47,648 nt of DNA, taken from the NCBI GenBank assembly GCA_009841635.1, contig VXLJ01000024.1:1-47648 (forward strand), read 5' to 3'. Below the pieces are notes generated by a model that searched no databases, was not told where the DNA came from, and was given only the letters and a program-made list of their open reading frames with translations. The stretch is from Gammaproteobacteria bacterium (GTDB taxonomy: Bacteria; Pseudomonadota; Gammaproteobacteria; Pseudomonadales; Azotimanducaceae). A program made the position numbers and the translations under genes. This document shows positions 1-8,887 of the stretch, in pieces. Position 1 is the first letter of the stretch. The number at the start of each line of letters is the position of its first letter.

Positions 1-1
1 C

Positions 2-79
2 ATTGAGAAAGGGGTGGCTTCGGCCATAGAGCAACTTATACATAATCCAGAAAGGGCACCGACCGTTGGTCTGAACTAA
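2..79 (+). CDS. C-terminal end of an unidentified protein (cut by window edge)
   Basis: An open frame runs from the window edge to a TAA at 77-79. It encodes 25 residues ending in NPERAPTVGLN, with a helix-like stretch (GVASAIEQLIHN) before it. I do not recognise the family from so short a tail. The alternative is a chance open frame, since only 26 codons are visible. No terminator hairpin with a T-run was seen directly downstream. It lies about 180 bases before the next plausible gene. Confidence 0.4.
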   Translation: MEKGVASAIEQLIHNPERAPTVGLN

Positions 80-257
80 CGGGCGGCACTGCGCCACAAA
101 CTGCAATGCGAAGACCTGCTAGCGACCCCTGAACTGCCGCCTGCACTCGCGTAGTGCTTCATATGTCCAAAGTTAGGTTGATTAATATGATTTAACCTTT
201 GCTCTATGGATTTATATTTATTATTATTGCTCTTTACATAAATAACTGTGCTATGAA

Positions 258-494
258 ATGACTTACACACAAACTAAAACTTACGATCCCACATTGGACG
301 CTAGAAAACTTCGCAAGAAAAGGGGTGAAGATGGTCTACCGACAACTATTTTCATGACCAAAGACCTTAAAAGGTTGCTCATCATAGCCGCTGAAGCCGA
401 CGAGCGAACCATGAGCACCTTCATTCGCCGCGCCACGATAGATCGCATCGAGAAGATCTTTGGTGAACCCACTGATCTACAGGACACAGTTTGA
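258..494 (+). CDS. Small ribbon-helix-helix-like protein (possible DNA-binding regulator or antitoxin)
   Basis: 78 aa. The N-terminus is polar and basic (KLRKKRG). It is followed by a strand-helix-helix pattern, TTIFMTKDLKRLLIIAAEAD then ERTMSTFIRRATIDRIEKIF. That layout resembles the ribbon-helix-helix fold of CopG/Arc-type repressors and of many antitoxins: a short beta strand, one helix, a turn, and a second helix. The fold call is my inference from the pattern. The stop codon overlaps the ATG of the next gene (TGATG), so the two are probably translated together. No clear Shine-Dalgarno sequence precedes ATG 258. An ATG at 253 is out of frame and stops at once. Candidate roles are autorepressor or antitoxin of a two-gene unit; neither is shown. 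Confidence 0.6.
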   Translation: MTYTQTKTYDPTLDARKLRKKRGEDGLPTTIFMTKDLKRLLIIAAEADERTMSTFIRRATIDRIEKIFGEPTDLQDTV

Positions 495-778
495 TGAATT
501 TCAGCGACGAAGAGCTGCAAGTTATCGAAGACGCCATCAAAAGCCATCGCGAGGTCCGACCTGACGCTTATGCGTTCAAATCAGATCTACTGGCGCTGGA
601 CTCCTGCATAAACATTCAGGCGGAGTCTTTCGACATGGCGTGGGAGAAATTGACCTCTTCCGCCTTTAAGCAAGATTTCGATTGCCATGTGCCCGTCACT
701 TGGATTGGCTGGCATCTAGCTTCTGGAGAAAAGCAGCAGCAGGAGCATGTCTACAATCCAATGCATGTCATGCACTGA
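494..778 (+). CDS. Small acidic protein of unknown function, coupled to the RHH-like gene
   Basis: 94 aa from ATG 494; an in-frame TTG at 491 would add one residue. I do not recognise the family. The sequence is soluble-looking, with no signal peptide or membrane segment. The N-terminal half is helical and acidic (MNFSDEELQVIEDAIKSHRE). The centre carries two Cys (DSCINIQ and FDCHVP), and the C-terminus is His-rich (HVYNPMHVMH). The start overlaps the stop of the upstream RHH-like gene by one base, which suggests co-translation. The arrangement of a small DNA-binding-like protein followed by a small partner is that of toxin-antitoxin operons, but no known toxin motif is visible. Confidence 0.55.
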   Translation: MNFSDEELQVIEDAIKSHREVRPDAYAFKSDLLALDSCINIQAESFDMAWEKLTSSAFKQDFDCHVPVTWIGWHLASGEKQQQEHVYNPMHVMH

Positions 779-1095
779 TATTTGAAAAGGAATTATCATT
801 AGCTAGATTAATAGGATCTTTGTTTAAATCAGTATGGTGCATCTAGGGTAATGCTAATTTTTGTTTTCTTGTAAATTTGGTCGATATGTATGGTTTTTCA
901 ATTACGTCCCAACTCGGTTTTCAAATAAATTGATTTTTGTTATTTCAATACACACAGTGAAAGAGACAGCATAATAATCTTTGTTAAAGAGGTAAATTTC
1001 CAATCTAACATTTTCTGAATTAATTGTTAACTCTATTTTTTAATACTGGTAACAGTCGTTATAATTTAAATAACGACTTTGATGTTTTTTAGACA
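779..1095 (+). other. AT-rich intergenic region upstream of leuC
   Basis: 317 bases without a supported gene, clearly richer in A and T than the coding DNA that follows. It probably holds the leuC operon promoter and leader. The last 45 bases contain a perfect inverted repeat over a TATAAT box, listed separately. I saw no open frame resembling a leucine-rich leader peptide and no classical attenuator (GC-rich hairpin plus T-run). It also marks the change from the unknown small genes to conserved biosynthetic genes. Confidence 0.6.
1054..1078 (+). promoter_or_regulatory. Perfect 9-bp inverted repeat over a putative leuC -10 box
   Basis: AGTCGTTAT (1054-1062) and ATAACGACT (1070-1078) are exact reverse complements, separated by 7 A/T bases. 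A consensus TATAAT lies at 1060-1065, inside the repeat. No good -35 box sits 16-18 bases upstream, which fits a promoter needing an activator. The repeat ends 17 bases before the TTG of leuC. Being A/T-rich and lacking a T-run, it looks more like a protein-binding operator than a terminator. The binding protein is unknown. Confidence 0.5.
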
Positions 1096-2508
1096 TTGAC
1101 CTCTCTTTATGACCGTATATGGTCTGCGCACGTCGCTTGTGAACGTGACGATGGCCAGAACTTGCTGTATATAGATCGCCATTTAATTCATGAAGTGACT
1201 TCCCCACAAGCATTTGAGGGGTTGTCGCTCAACAGTAGAAACCCTTGGCGGTTAAGTTCGAATCTTGCCACGCCAGATCACAACATACCGACGCGCAATA
1301 GAGCGCAAGGTATGTCTGGCATTGATGATCCGATTGCGAAAGAGCAGGTTGTCACGCTCGACGACAACTGCAAAAAGTTCAACATACGTCAATTTGAGTT
1401 GTTAGATGTTCGTCAAGGTATCGTCCATGTCGTTGGCCCAGAGCAAGGTGCTGTGCTACCGGGTATGACGGTAGTTTGTGGTGATTCGCATACATCGACG
1501 CATGGTGCGTTAGCTGCGCTTGCTCATGGCATTGGCACGTCCGAGGTCGAGCATGTTTTAGCGACCCAATGTCTTGTTCAGCGCAAGAGTAAAAACATGA
1601 GTGTCGATGTCATAGGCGAACTTGCCTCAGGGGTGTACGCGAAAGACATCATTTTGGGCTTGATTCGTCAAATTGGCACAGCTGGCGCGACAGGTCATAC
1701 GATCGAATACATGGGCGAAGCCATTCGTTCTTTATCCATGGAAGGTCGCATGACCGTATGCAATATGTCCATTGAAGCAGGCGCTCGCGCTGGCTTGGTT
1801 GCAGTTGACGATACGACACTTGACTACGTGCAAGGTCGACCCTTTGCACCGAAAGGTTCTAGGTGGCATAAAGCCGAAGCGGCTTGGCGCACTCTTCGTT
1901 CAGATGCAGATGCGCAGTTCGACACAGAAGTCACGCTAGACGTAACTGGCTTGGCCCCTCAAGTCTCTTGGGGCACCAATCCTCAATTGGTCATTAGCGT
2001 CGACGAGGCGATCCCTGATCCGGCAACCTTCGACGACGCGGCAACAGCTGAGACAGCCGCACGTGCACTCGACTATATGGCGTTGCGCCCTGGCGAATTG
2101 CTATCCGAGAAACCGTTGGATAAAGTTTTTATCGGTTCTTGCACGAATGCCAGAATAGAAGACTTGAGAGCAGCTGCTATGGTTGCGAGAGGCCGTTCTG
2201 TGTCCTCAAATCTAAACGCGGCGCTTGTCGTCCCTGGCTCAGGCTTAGTTAAACAACAAGCCGAGAAAGAAGGGTTGGATGAGATATTTAAAAACGCCGG
2301 TTTCGAGTGGCGTGATCCAGGTTGTTCGATGTGTCTCGCGATGAACGATGACCGACTTATGCCTCGGGAACGATGTGCCTCAACCTCAAATCGGAATTTT
2401 GAAGGACGCCAAGGTCATCTAGGTCGCACACATCTAGTAAGCCCTGCGACTGCAGCTGCAAGCGCCATCGCAGGCAGAATCGTAGACGTTAGAGAATACT
2501 TGCAGTGA
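1096..2508 (+). CDS. leuC: 3-isopropylmalate dehydratase, large subunit
   Basis: LeuC pairs with LeuD to isomerise 2-isopropylmalate to 3-isopropylmalate in leucine synthesis, in the cytosol, using a [4Fe-4S] cluster. The 470-aa product matches the family from [10 protein letters not shown] through [18 protein letters not shown] to the end (E. coli about 466 aa). The three cluster cysteines are C349 in GSCTN and C410 and C413 in [10 protein letters not shown]. The start is TTG at 1096; no ATG or GTG in frame gives the expected N-terminus, and no strong Shine-Dalgarno sequence is visible. It heads the leuC-leuD-leuB block. No leuA is in the window. Expression is probably controlled from the inverted repeat just upstream. 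Confidence 0.97.
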   Translation: MTSLYDRIWSAHVACERDDGQNLLYIDRHLIHEVTSPQAFEGLSLNSRNPWRLSSNLATPDHNIPTRNRAQGMSGIDDPIAKEQVVTLDDNCKKFNIRQFELLDVRQGIVHVVGPEQGAVLPGMTVVCGDSHTSTHGALAALAHGIGTSEVEHVLATQCLVQRKSKNMSVDVIGELASGVYAKDIILGLIRQIGTAGATGHTIEYMGEAIRSLSMEGRMTVCNMSIEAGARAGLVAVDDTTLDYVQGRPFAPKGSRWHKAEAAWRTLRSDADAQFDTEVTLDVTGLAPQVSWGTNPQLVISVDEAIPDPATFDDAATAETAARALDYMALRPGELLSEKPLDKVFIGSCTNARIEDLRAAAMVARGRSVSSNLNAALVVPGSGLVKQQAEKEGLDEIFKNAGFEWRDPGCSMCLAMNDDRLMPRERCASTSNRNFEGRQGHLGRTHLVSPATAAASAIAGRIVDVREYLQ

Positions 2509-2521
2509 GGAACTTTTGCAG

Positions 2522-3172
2522 ATGAATCAGAATCCTCTCCAATTCACCGCACACACCGGCCATGTCGCACCGCTTGATAAAGCCAATGTCGACACAGATC
2601 AGATCATTCCTAAGCAGTTCCTGAAATCTATCAAACGAACTGGCTTTGGCGATAACCTTTTTGACGCATGGCGCTTCGAGGATGAGGGCGTCATTGGCAA
2701 ACCTCTTGCCGAACGTAAGCCAGTTCATGACTTCGTGCTCAATGACGCTCGCTACCAAACTGCGTCAGTGCTGTTGGCAAGAGAGAATTTTGCGTGCGGC
2801 TCAAGTCGAGAACACGCTGTTTGGGCGCTATTGCAGTACGGTTTTCGTTGCGTCCTTGCACCGTCCTATGCCGATATCTTTTACAACAACAGTTTCAACA
2901 ACGGCCTTTTGCCAGTTCAGTTAACGCATGCGGAAATTGATGAATTGTTTACCCGTGCGACTGACGTAAAACCTATTGAAGTCACCGTAGAACTGCCAAA
3001 CCAAACAGTCGCCGTGACGGACGGTCCTAGCTTCTCGTTTGAGATCGACGCCACACGCAAAAAGCGCTTACTATCGGGTTTGGACGAAATTGGTTTGACG
3101 TTGGAATATGCTGAGCAGATTAGGGACTTTGAAGTACGACATCGGCAACGCAATCCGTGGCTATTTGAGTAA
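2522..3172 (+). CDS. leuD: 3-isopropylmalate dehydratase, small subunit
   Basis: LeuD supplies the swivel domain that completes the aconitase-like active site of LeuC. The product is 216 aa from ATG 2522. Family signatures are [32 protein letters not shown], the substrate-loop region [14 protein letters not shown], and [21 protein letters not shown] at 2507-2511 overlaps the end of leuC and could serve ATG 2522 or an in-frame TTG at 2516; I prefer the ATG because its N-terminus matches the family length. Only 13 bases separate it from leuC, so the two subunits are made from one message. Confidence 0.97.
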   Translation: MNQNPLQFTAHTGHVAPLDKANVDTDQIIPKQFLKSIKRTGFGDNLFDAWRFEDEGVIGKPLAERKPVHDFVLNDARYQTASVLLARENFACGSSREHAVWALLQYGFRCVLAPSYADIFYNNSFNNGLLPVQLTHAEIDELFTRATDVKPIEVTVELPNQTVAVTDGPSFSFEIDATRKKRLLSGLDEIGLTLEYAEQIRDFEVRHRQRNPWLFE

Positions 3173-3245
3173 AACGCTTTCTGAGCCGTCATTCGCCTAC
3201 GTTGCGTAGCCAAAATTCCCCACTTCTTCATCCAAAGGAATAAGC

Positions 3246-4331
3246 GTGAAATCCGCACGCATTCTTGTTTTACCTGGCGATGGCATTGGTGCAGAGATCA
3301 TGCCGCACGCCATACGAGTTTTACGCGAGGTCGTAGGCGACCGTATTGATCTAAACCTTGACGAAGCCGATTTTGGCGGCATTAGCATTGATAAGCACGG
3401 CGAACCGCTCACTGCTGAAACGCTACGTGCTGCACAAGAAGCGGACGCGGTGCTGCTTGGTGCGGTAGGAGGACCGAAGTGGGATAACCTTCCCGTAGAT
3501 AAAAAACCCGAAAAAGGACTATTAGGTCTCCGGTCGGGTCTAGACGCTTATGCAAATCTGCGACCCGCCATACTGTTTGAGCCATTAGCGGCCGCGTCGT
3601 CATTACAGCCTCAGTTCGTTAGCAACCTTGACCTTCTCATCGTGCGTGAGCTTACCGGCGGTATTTACTTCGGTGAACCGCGCGGCGTCGAAACCATTGG
3701 CAATGTGCGTCGGGGCGTAAACACCTATGTTTACGATGAAACGGAAATCCAGCGCATTTCACGCACCGCCTTCGAGTTAGCTCGTAAACGCAACCACAAA
3801 CTATGCTCAGTTGACAAAGCGAACGTACTAGAAGTCACCCAGTTGTGGCGCGATGTGGTGAATGAAGTTCACGCCGACTATCAGGATGTTGAACTCACAC
3901 ATTTACTGGTAGACAACGCCGCGATGCAACTCGTCCGTGAGCCCAAGCAATTTGATGTGATAGTTACCGGGAACATGTTTGGCGACATCTTGTCAGATGT
4001 GGCCGCGATGCTGACTGGATCTCTCGGCATGCTCCCATCTGCGTCCCTTAACGCTGAAAATCGTGGCATTTACGAACCAGTACACGGCACAGCGCCGGAT
4101 ATTGCAGGCCGCAACCTCGCCAATCCATTGGCTACGATTCTTTCTGTTGCCATGATGTTGCGTTATGGATTGGATGCTGGTGAGCTTGCCGATCGTATTG
4201 AGCGTGCCGTCGACGCAGTTCTAGGACGAGGTTTGCGGACGGGGGACATCATGCCTTCAAGCCCTGACGAATCTATTCAGCAAGTTGGCACGGATGCAAT
4301 GACCGACGCAGTTTTACAAGAACTGAGATAG
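3246..4331 (+). CDS. leuB: 3-isopropylmalate dehydrogenase
   Basis: LeuB oxidises 3-isopropylmalate with NAD+ and decarboxylates it, the last pathway-specific step to the leucine keto acid. The 361-aa protein shows the beta-decarboxylating dehydrogenase fold: N-terminal [19 protein letters not shown], substrate segments [14 protein letters not shown] and [14 protein letters not shown], the catalytic [12 protein letters not shown], metal-binding [13 protein letters not shown], and the nucleotide segment [13 protein letters not shown]. Translation starts at GTG 3246, with AAAGGA at 3234-3239 well placed. It lies 73 bases after leuD and only 2 before asd. Confidence 0.97.
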   Translation: MKSARILVLPGDGIGAEIMPHAIRVLREVVGDRIDLNLDEADFGGISIDKHGEPLTAETLRAAQEADAVLLGAVGGPKWDNLPVDKKPEKGLLGLRSGLDAYANLRPAILFEPLAAASSLQPQFVSNLDLLIVRELTGGIYFGEPRGVETIGNVRRGVNTYVYDETEIQRISRTAFELARKRNHKLCSVDKANVLEVTQLWRDVVNEVHADYQDVELTHLLVDNAAMQLVREPKQFDVIVTGNMFGDILSDVAAMLTGSLGMLPSASLNAENRGIYEPVHGTAPDIAGRNLANPLATILSVAMMLRYGLDAGELADRIERAVDAVLGRGLRTGDIMPSSPDESIQQVGTDAMTDAVLQELR

Positions 4332-4333
4332 CC

Positions 4334-5353
4334 ATGAAATCAGTGAATGTTGCTGTTGCCGGCGCAACCGGTGCGGTTGGTGAAGTGCTGCGAGAGATGT
4401 TGGCCGAGCGTCGTTTTCCGGTTGATCGTATTAGTCTGCTCGCAAGTTCTCGATCAAAAGGCAAGTCATTCGAATTTGATGACAAGCAGATCGATGTCGA
4501 AGTCTTAGATGAATTCGACTTTTCTGACACGCAGATAGCGTTCTTTTCTGCTGGGGGAGAGGTTTCTGCAGCTCACGCACCACGCGCAGCAGAGGCTGGA
4601 ACGATCGTGGTTGATAACACTTCTAAGTTTCGTCAAGAGTCGCATATCCCGTTGATCGTGCCTGAGGTGAACCGACGTCGCTTAGAAGATGGCCTCGATT
4701 CCCGCATCATCGCGAATCCTAATTGCTCGACGATTCAAATGGTCGTTGCCCTAAAGCCTATCTATGATGCGGTTGGCATTGACCGGATCAATGTGTCTAC
4801 CTACCAAGCGGTGTCTGGGGCCGGCGCGTCTGGCGTACACGAATTAGCGGATCAGACGTCCAGCATTCTGAATGGCAATGGTGCGGAGGTAGAGGTGCAC
4901 GCCGCACAGATAGCGTTCAACGTCGTTCCTCAGATTGGTGACTTTCATGAGAATGGCTTCACCACTGAAGAATGGAAGATGGTTCTTGAAACTCAGAAAA
5001 TCTTCGAAGATGAATCGATCAAGGTGAATCCAACATGTGTGCGCGTACCCGTGTTTTATGGACACTCAGAGGCGGTACACATAGAAACGCGAGAACCGAT
5101 CAGCGTCGATTTCGCGCGCGAATTGCTTAAGACAGCCGAGGGTGTAGAGCTTATCGATGAACAAAAGAAAGGTGGCTATCCGACGGCGATTGATCACAGT
5201 GCAGGTACAGATCCAGTGTTCGTAGGGCGCTTGCGCAAGGATCCATCGCATCCCCGCGGGTTAGACATGTGGGTCGTCTCAGATAACGTACGCAAAGGTG
5301 CGGCGTTGAACAGCATTCAAATAGCTGAAGAACTCCTACCGCTCTTAAACTAA
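4334..5353 (+). CDS. asd: Aspartate-semialdehyde dehydrogenase
   Basis: Asd reduces aspartyl phosphate to aspartate semialdehyde with NADPH, feeding lysine, methionine, threonine and diaminopimelate (cell-wall) synthesis. 339 aa. The NADP-binding loop is AGATGAVGEVL near the N-terminus. The catalytic cysteine is C131 in NPNCSTIQM, and the substrate-binding region contains QAVSGAGASG. The C-terminal GLDMWVVSDNVRKGAALNSI is typical. It starts at ATG 4334, 2 bases after leuB; the leuB-asd linkage is common in gammaproteobacteria. The fimV-like gene that often follows asd in pseudomonads is absent here. Confidence 0.97.
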   Translation: MKSVNVAVAGATGAVGEVLREMLAERRFPVDRISLLASSRSKGKSFEFDDKQIDVEVLDEFDFSDTQIAFFSAGGEVSAAHAPRAAEAGTIVVDNTSKFRQESHIPLIVPEVNRRRLEDGLDSRIIANPNCSTIQMVVALKPIYDAVGIDRINVSTYQAVSGAGASGVHELADQTSSILNGNGAEVEVHAAQIAFNVVPQIGDFHENGFTTEEWKMVLETQKIFEDESIKVNPTCVRVPVFYGHSEAVHIETREPISVDFARELLKTAEGVELIDEQKKGGYPTAIDHSAGTDPVFVGRLRKDPSHPRGLDMWVVSDNVRKGAALNSIQIAEELLPLLN

Positions 5354-5420
5354 ATTTCACTTCGAGTTCACTGCTTCATCACGTTGCTGTGTATGCAGTG
5401 CATCCTTGCCGACGCTAAAC

Positions 5421-6272
5421 ATGAACCACTACGCACTCGGGGTGCAATACGACGGAAGCGACTACAACGGGTTTCAACGACAACCCGCTGTGCCGACGAT
5501 TCAATCCGAGCTTGAAAAAACACTAAGCCAAATCGCAGCGGAAGACGTCTCCGTCACGGCGGCAGGACGTACTGATGCACGCGTTCATGCGACAGGCCAA
5601 GTGGTGAGTTTTGCAACGCAAGCTCAGAGACCACCAACCGCATGGCTAAAAGGCGGCAACTCGTTGCTGCCACCATCGATTCGCATCAATTGGGTTCAAG
5701 AAACAAATGCTGAATTCAACGCGCGCTTTGCAGCGCAATGGCGTAGGTATTTGTATGTTTTTGGCCTGCAAGATCGTGCGCAAGTCTTCGAGCGTGACAT
5801 GGTCACACATCTAAACGAAAATCTCGATAGCGACAAAATGAACGCGGCTGCTCAGTATTTCTTAGGTGAACAGGATTTCAGTTCAATTCGAGCGTCGAAT
5901 TGTTCGTCTAGCACGCCGTTTCGTTACATCTACCATTTGAAAATCACGCAAATTCGGCATTTCGTGGTCATTGAGGTGGCTGCGAACGCGTTTTTATTGC
6001 ACATGGTTCGCAATCTAGCAGCCGTGTTACGAGCGGTTGGCAACAACTCCTTGCCATTAACGGAAGTCAAAAAACTGTTAAATGCAAAGAATCGAGAACT
6101 TGCACCGCCCACAGCTGCACCGCAAGGCTTGTATTTAGTCGCGGTTGGTTATCCAGCGGAATACAAGATTCCAACCGGTCTGCGAGTGCCATCGTTTCTT
6201 GGGGTTGGCGAGGACTCATTTTCTGAGATTAGGTTACCGTGCGATCACTTTCAACGTGAATTGCCAGCATGA
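5421..6272 (+). CDS. truA: tRNA pseudouridine(38-40) synthase
   Basis: TruA converts uridines 38-40 in the anticodon arm of many tRNAs to pseudouridine. 283 aa from ATG 5421; the frame also opens at a TTG at 5406, but the ATG gives the usual start right before YALGVQYDGSDYNGFQRQ. The catalytic aspartate is D52 in AAGRTDARVHATGQV. Other family segments are NSLLPPSIRI, FNARFAAQWRRYLY, FLGEQDFSSIRA and AFLLHMVRNLAAVL. The stop overlaps the trpF start (ATGA), which implies translational coupling of a tRNA enzyme to tryptophan synthesis, as in many relatives. Confidence 0.95.
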   Translation: MNHYALGVQYDGSDYNGFQRQPAVPTIQSELEKTLSQIAAEDVSVTAAGRTDARVHATGQVVSFATQAQRPPTAWLKGGNSLLPPSIRINWVQETNAEFNARFAAQWRRYLYVFGLQDRAQVFERDMVTHLNENLDSDKMNAAAQYFLGEQDFSSIRASNCSSSTPFRYIYHLKITQIRHFVVIEVAANAFLLHMVRNLAAVLRAVGNNSLPLTEVKKLLNAKNRELAPPTAAPQGLYLVAVGYPAEYKIPTGLRVPSFLGVGEDSFSEIRLPCDHFQRELPA

Positions 6273-6883
6273 CGATGACAAAACTGTGTGGCTTTCGAAC
6301 GCAGGAAACCGTACGCCACGCCGTTGAGCTGCAGTGCGACTTCATAGGTCTGAACTTTGTGCCTACCAGTCCTCGGTTTGTAACACTTGAAAACGCAGCT
6401 GCAATCGTGAGACAAAACCGGAACGAAACTGCGTTTGTGGGCGTATTTATGGATCAAGCAGAAGAAGACATTCGTTCGACACTACAGCGTGTCAAGCTCG
6501 ATTACTTGCAATTTCACGGCAATGAAACTGCGTCTTTTTGCGATGGCTTTGACAAACCGTATATCCGAGCATTGAATGTATCTGAATCGTTCGACTTTCC
6601 GACTATTGCAGAGCAATATCCGAACGCGTACGCATTTTTGCTTGATGCTGCAGGGAAGGGTGGCGGTTCTGGCGAAACGTTCAATTGGCACCGTTTCCCC
6701 AAGGCGACATCGAAACGTGTCATTCTTGCAGGCGGTCTTCGTCCCGACAATGTAGGTGAAGCTATTCGCACAACCAATCCGTGGGGGGTCGACGTCGCTT
6801 CTGGCATCGAAAACACCAATCACACGAAAAATCTGGCTTTAATGACCCAATTCATGCAAGAGGTCCGACGTGTTTCAGCGTAA
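6269..6883 (+). CDS. trpF: Phosphoribosylanthranilate isomerase
   Basis: TrpF performs the Amadori rearrangement of phosphoribosylanthranilate in tryptophan synthesis. 204 aa, a single-domain TIM barrel as expected for a stand-alone TrpF. Visible motifs are the N-terminal TKLCGFR (catalytic Cys), [46 protein letters not shown] (second catalytic Asp) and the phosphate-binding end [12 protein letters not shown] then GVDVASGIE. It starts at ATG 6269, overlapping truA by 4 bases; an ATG two codons later is also possible. trpB follows after 16 bases. Confidence 0.96.
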   Translation: MTMTKLCGFRTQETVRHAVELQCDFIGLNFVPTSPRFVTLENAAAIVRQNRNETAFVGVFMDQAEEDIRSTLQRVKLDYLQFHGNETASFCDGFDKPYIRALNVSESFDFPTIAEQYPNAYAFLLDAAGKGGGSGETFNWHRFPKATSKRVILAGGLRPDNVGEAIRTTNPWGVDVASGIENTNHTKNLALMTQFMQEVRRVSA

Positions 6884-6899
6884 AGAAGGCGACAATGCC

Positions 6900-8084
6900 A
6901 TGCCAGATGCGCTTGGTCACTTCGGCCCATATGGTGGCCGCTACGTCGCTGAGACTTTAATGAGCGCGTTGGATGAGCTTACGCGGGTTTATGAGGACGC
7001 GCTCGACGATCAGTCTTTTCAAGTCGATTTTCAGAACGAACTCACTCACTACGTTGGACGACCTTCACCGCTCTATGAAGCGAAACGCCTATCTCAAGAA
7101 GTCGGACCTGCACGAATATTTCTAAAGCGCGAAGATTTAAACCATACGGGCGCGCACAAAATCAATAACACGATTGGTCAAGCATTGCTTGCAGTGCGTA
7201 TGGGCAAGCGTCGGATCATCGCGGAAACAGGTGCTGGGCAACACGGCGTTGCGACCGCTACTGTGGCTGCGCGACTCGGTGCGGCGTGCACCGTGTACAT
7301 GGGTGCGACGGATATCGAGCGGCAAAAACCGAATGTCTATCGTATGAAGATGCTTGGTGCCCATGTCGAAGCCGTCAATTCAGGGTCCAAAACGCTTAAA
7401 GACGCCATGAACGAAGCCATGCGCGACTGGGTCACCAACATCGATACGACTCACTACATCATAGGCAGTGTCGCAGGGCCACATCCGTATCCCGCCATGG
7501 TCAGAGATTTTCAAGCGGTAATCGGTGAGGAGTGCCGCGCCCAGTGTTTGGCGCAGATAGATCGGCTGCCTGATCTACTGGTTGCGTGCGTTGGCGGCGG
7601 GTCAAACGCGATGGGTTTGTTCTACCCATTTCTTGAGGATGCGAATGTCAAAATGATTGGCGTGGAAGCGGCCGGTGAAGGTATGGACACGATGCGTCAT
7701 GCCGCGCCTCTGAATGGCGGCACGCCCGGCGTGCTACATGGCGCAAATACCTATCTCATGACGGACGAAGATGGCTTGATTTTGGACACGCATTCCATTT
7801 CGGCTGGGTTGGACTATCCAGGCGTCGGTCCGGAACATGCGTACCTCAAAGATCGAGGTCGAGTTGAGTACGTGGCTATCACAGACGATGAAGCACTAGC
7901 GGCGTTTCGAACGTTGTGCTCAACCGAAGGCATCGTACCAGCATTGGAATCAAGCCATGCGCTAGCGCAAGCCATCAAGGTGTCCAGTCAGCTAGATGTC
8001 GGCGACGTCATTGTCGTGAATTTATCGGGACGTGGCGACAAGGATTTAGAAACAGTCGCACAGCTAGATGGCGAGCTGCTTTGA
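6900..8084 (+). CDS. trpB: Tryptophan synthase, beta subunit
   Basis: TrpB joins indole and serine to make tryptophan using pyridoxal phosphate. 394 aa from ATG 6900. The PLP lysine is K87 in [13 protein letters not shown] and the catalytic glutamate is E109 in AETGAGQHG, both at the numbering of the E. coli enzyme. The phosphate-binding loop GGGSNAMG and the C-terminal SGRGDKD are present. A GTG at 6870 would overlap trpF and add ten residues that do not fit the family, so the ATG is preferred. The stop TGA overlaps the TTG start of trpA (TTGA), coupling synthesis of the two subunits. Confidence 0.97.
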   Translation: MPDALGHFGPYGGRYVAETLMSALDELTRVYEDALDDQSFQVDFQNELTHYVGRPSPLYEAKRLSQEVGPARIFLKREDLNHTGAHKINNTIGQALLAVRMGKRRIIAETGAGQHGVATATVAARLGAACTVYMGATDIERQKPNVYRMKMLGAHVEAVNSGSKTLKDAMNEAMRDWVTNIDTTHYIIGSVAGPHPYPAMVRDFQAVIGEECRAQCLAQIDRLPDLLVACVGGGSNAMGLFYPFLEDANVKMIGVEAAGEGMDTMRHAAPLNGGTPGVLHGANTYLMTDEDGLILDTHSISAGLDYPGVGPEHAYLKDRGRVEYVAITDDEALAAFRTLCSTEGIVPALESSHALAQAIKVSSQLDVGDVIVVNLSGRGDKDLETVAQLDGELL

Positions 8085-8884
8085 GTCGAATTAGTACGAC
8101 ATTTCAGCAACTTCGTGCAGCGAACGAAAAAGCGTTCGTGGCGTTCATTACGGCCGGCGATCCAGAAGTAGATGCCAGTGTACCTGCTATGCACAGTTTG
8201 GCAGCCCACGGCGCGGACATTATTGAATTAGGCGTGCCATTCACCGATCCTGAAGCGGACGGCCCGTCCATCCAACGATCATCAGAGCGTGCCATTGCGA
8301 ACGGCGTGACCCTTCGCAAAACCTGCGAAATCGTGACTGAGTTTCGCGCCAGCAATACAACGACGCCTGTGGTTCTAATGGGTTACCTCAATCCCATTCT
8401 CGCTATCGGTGTCGAGGCCTTTGCGCATCTGGCTCATGCTGCAGGCATCGATGGTCTCATCATCGTCAATCTGCCGCCTGAAGAAGCTGATTCGCTCGCT
8501 GCCGCATTAGCAAAATTTGAGATTGACTTGATTTTCTTGGTCGCGCCAACTACGCCAGCAGCGCGTATGGCTAACTTAGCAAATAAGAGTACAGGGTTTA
8601 TTTATTACGTCTCATTCAAAGGAATCACGGGCGCCGACCATTTAGATGTTGAGGATGTGCAGCACCACGTGCTCGAGTTAAAAACGACCTCCAACACACC
8701 CGTTGCAGTAGGTTTTGGCATCAAAACAGCTGAACATGCAAAGGCTGTTGCCAAAATCGCGGACGCGGTGGTTGTCGGTAGCGCATTGGTGGACATTCTG
8801 GGCAATGGCGAATCCAGATTCGATCAGCTCAAGGCTATTCAAGCATTTACACAATCGATAAAACAAGCGATTACGAGTCACTGA
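8081..8884 (+). CDS. trpA: Tryptophan synthase, alpha subunit
   Basis: TrpA cleaves indole-glycerol phosphate and passes indole to TrpB. Start TTG at 8081 gives [20 protein letters not shown], 267 aa (E. coli 268). With this start the catalytic residues fall exactly at E49 (DIIELGVPF) and D60 (EADGPSIQ), which supports the choice. The open frame extends much further upstream, but only as a shadow inside trpB. Other motifs are [17 protein letters not shown], the [10 protein letters not shown] segment and the phosphate-binding [11 protein letters not shown]. The start overlaps the trpB stop as TTGA. Confidence 0.97.
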   Translation: MSRISTTFQQLRAANEKAFVAFITAGDPEVDASVPAMHSLAAHGADIIELGVPFTDPEADGPSIQRSSERAIANGVTLRKTCEIVTEFRASNTTTPVVLMGYLNPILAIGVEAFAHLAHAAGIDGLIIVNLPPEEADSLAAALAKFEIDLIFLVAPTTPAARMANLANKSTGFIYYVSFKGITGADHLDVEDVQHHVLELKTTSNTPVAVGFGIKTAEHAKAVAKIADAVVVGSALVDILGNGESRFDQLKAIQAFTQSIKQAITSH

Positions 8885-8887
8885 TCG

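Noticed and set aside
76-270. 64-codon minus-strand frame at the left end
   Set aside because: Low-complexity, Ser/Asn-rich translation without family features; it overlaps the spacer and the start of the RHH-like gene.
7916-8080. Upstream extension of the trpA frame
   Set aside because: It lies inside trpB. With TTG 8081 the catalytic residues fall at the standard positions.
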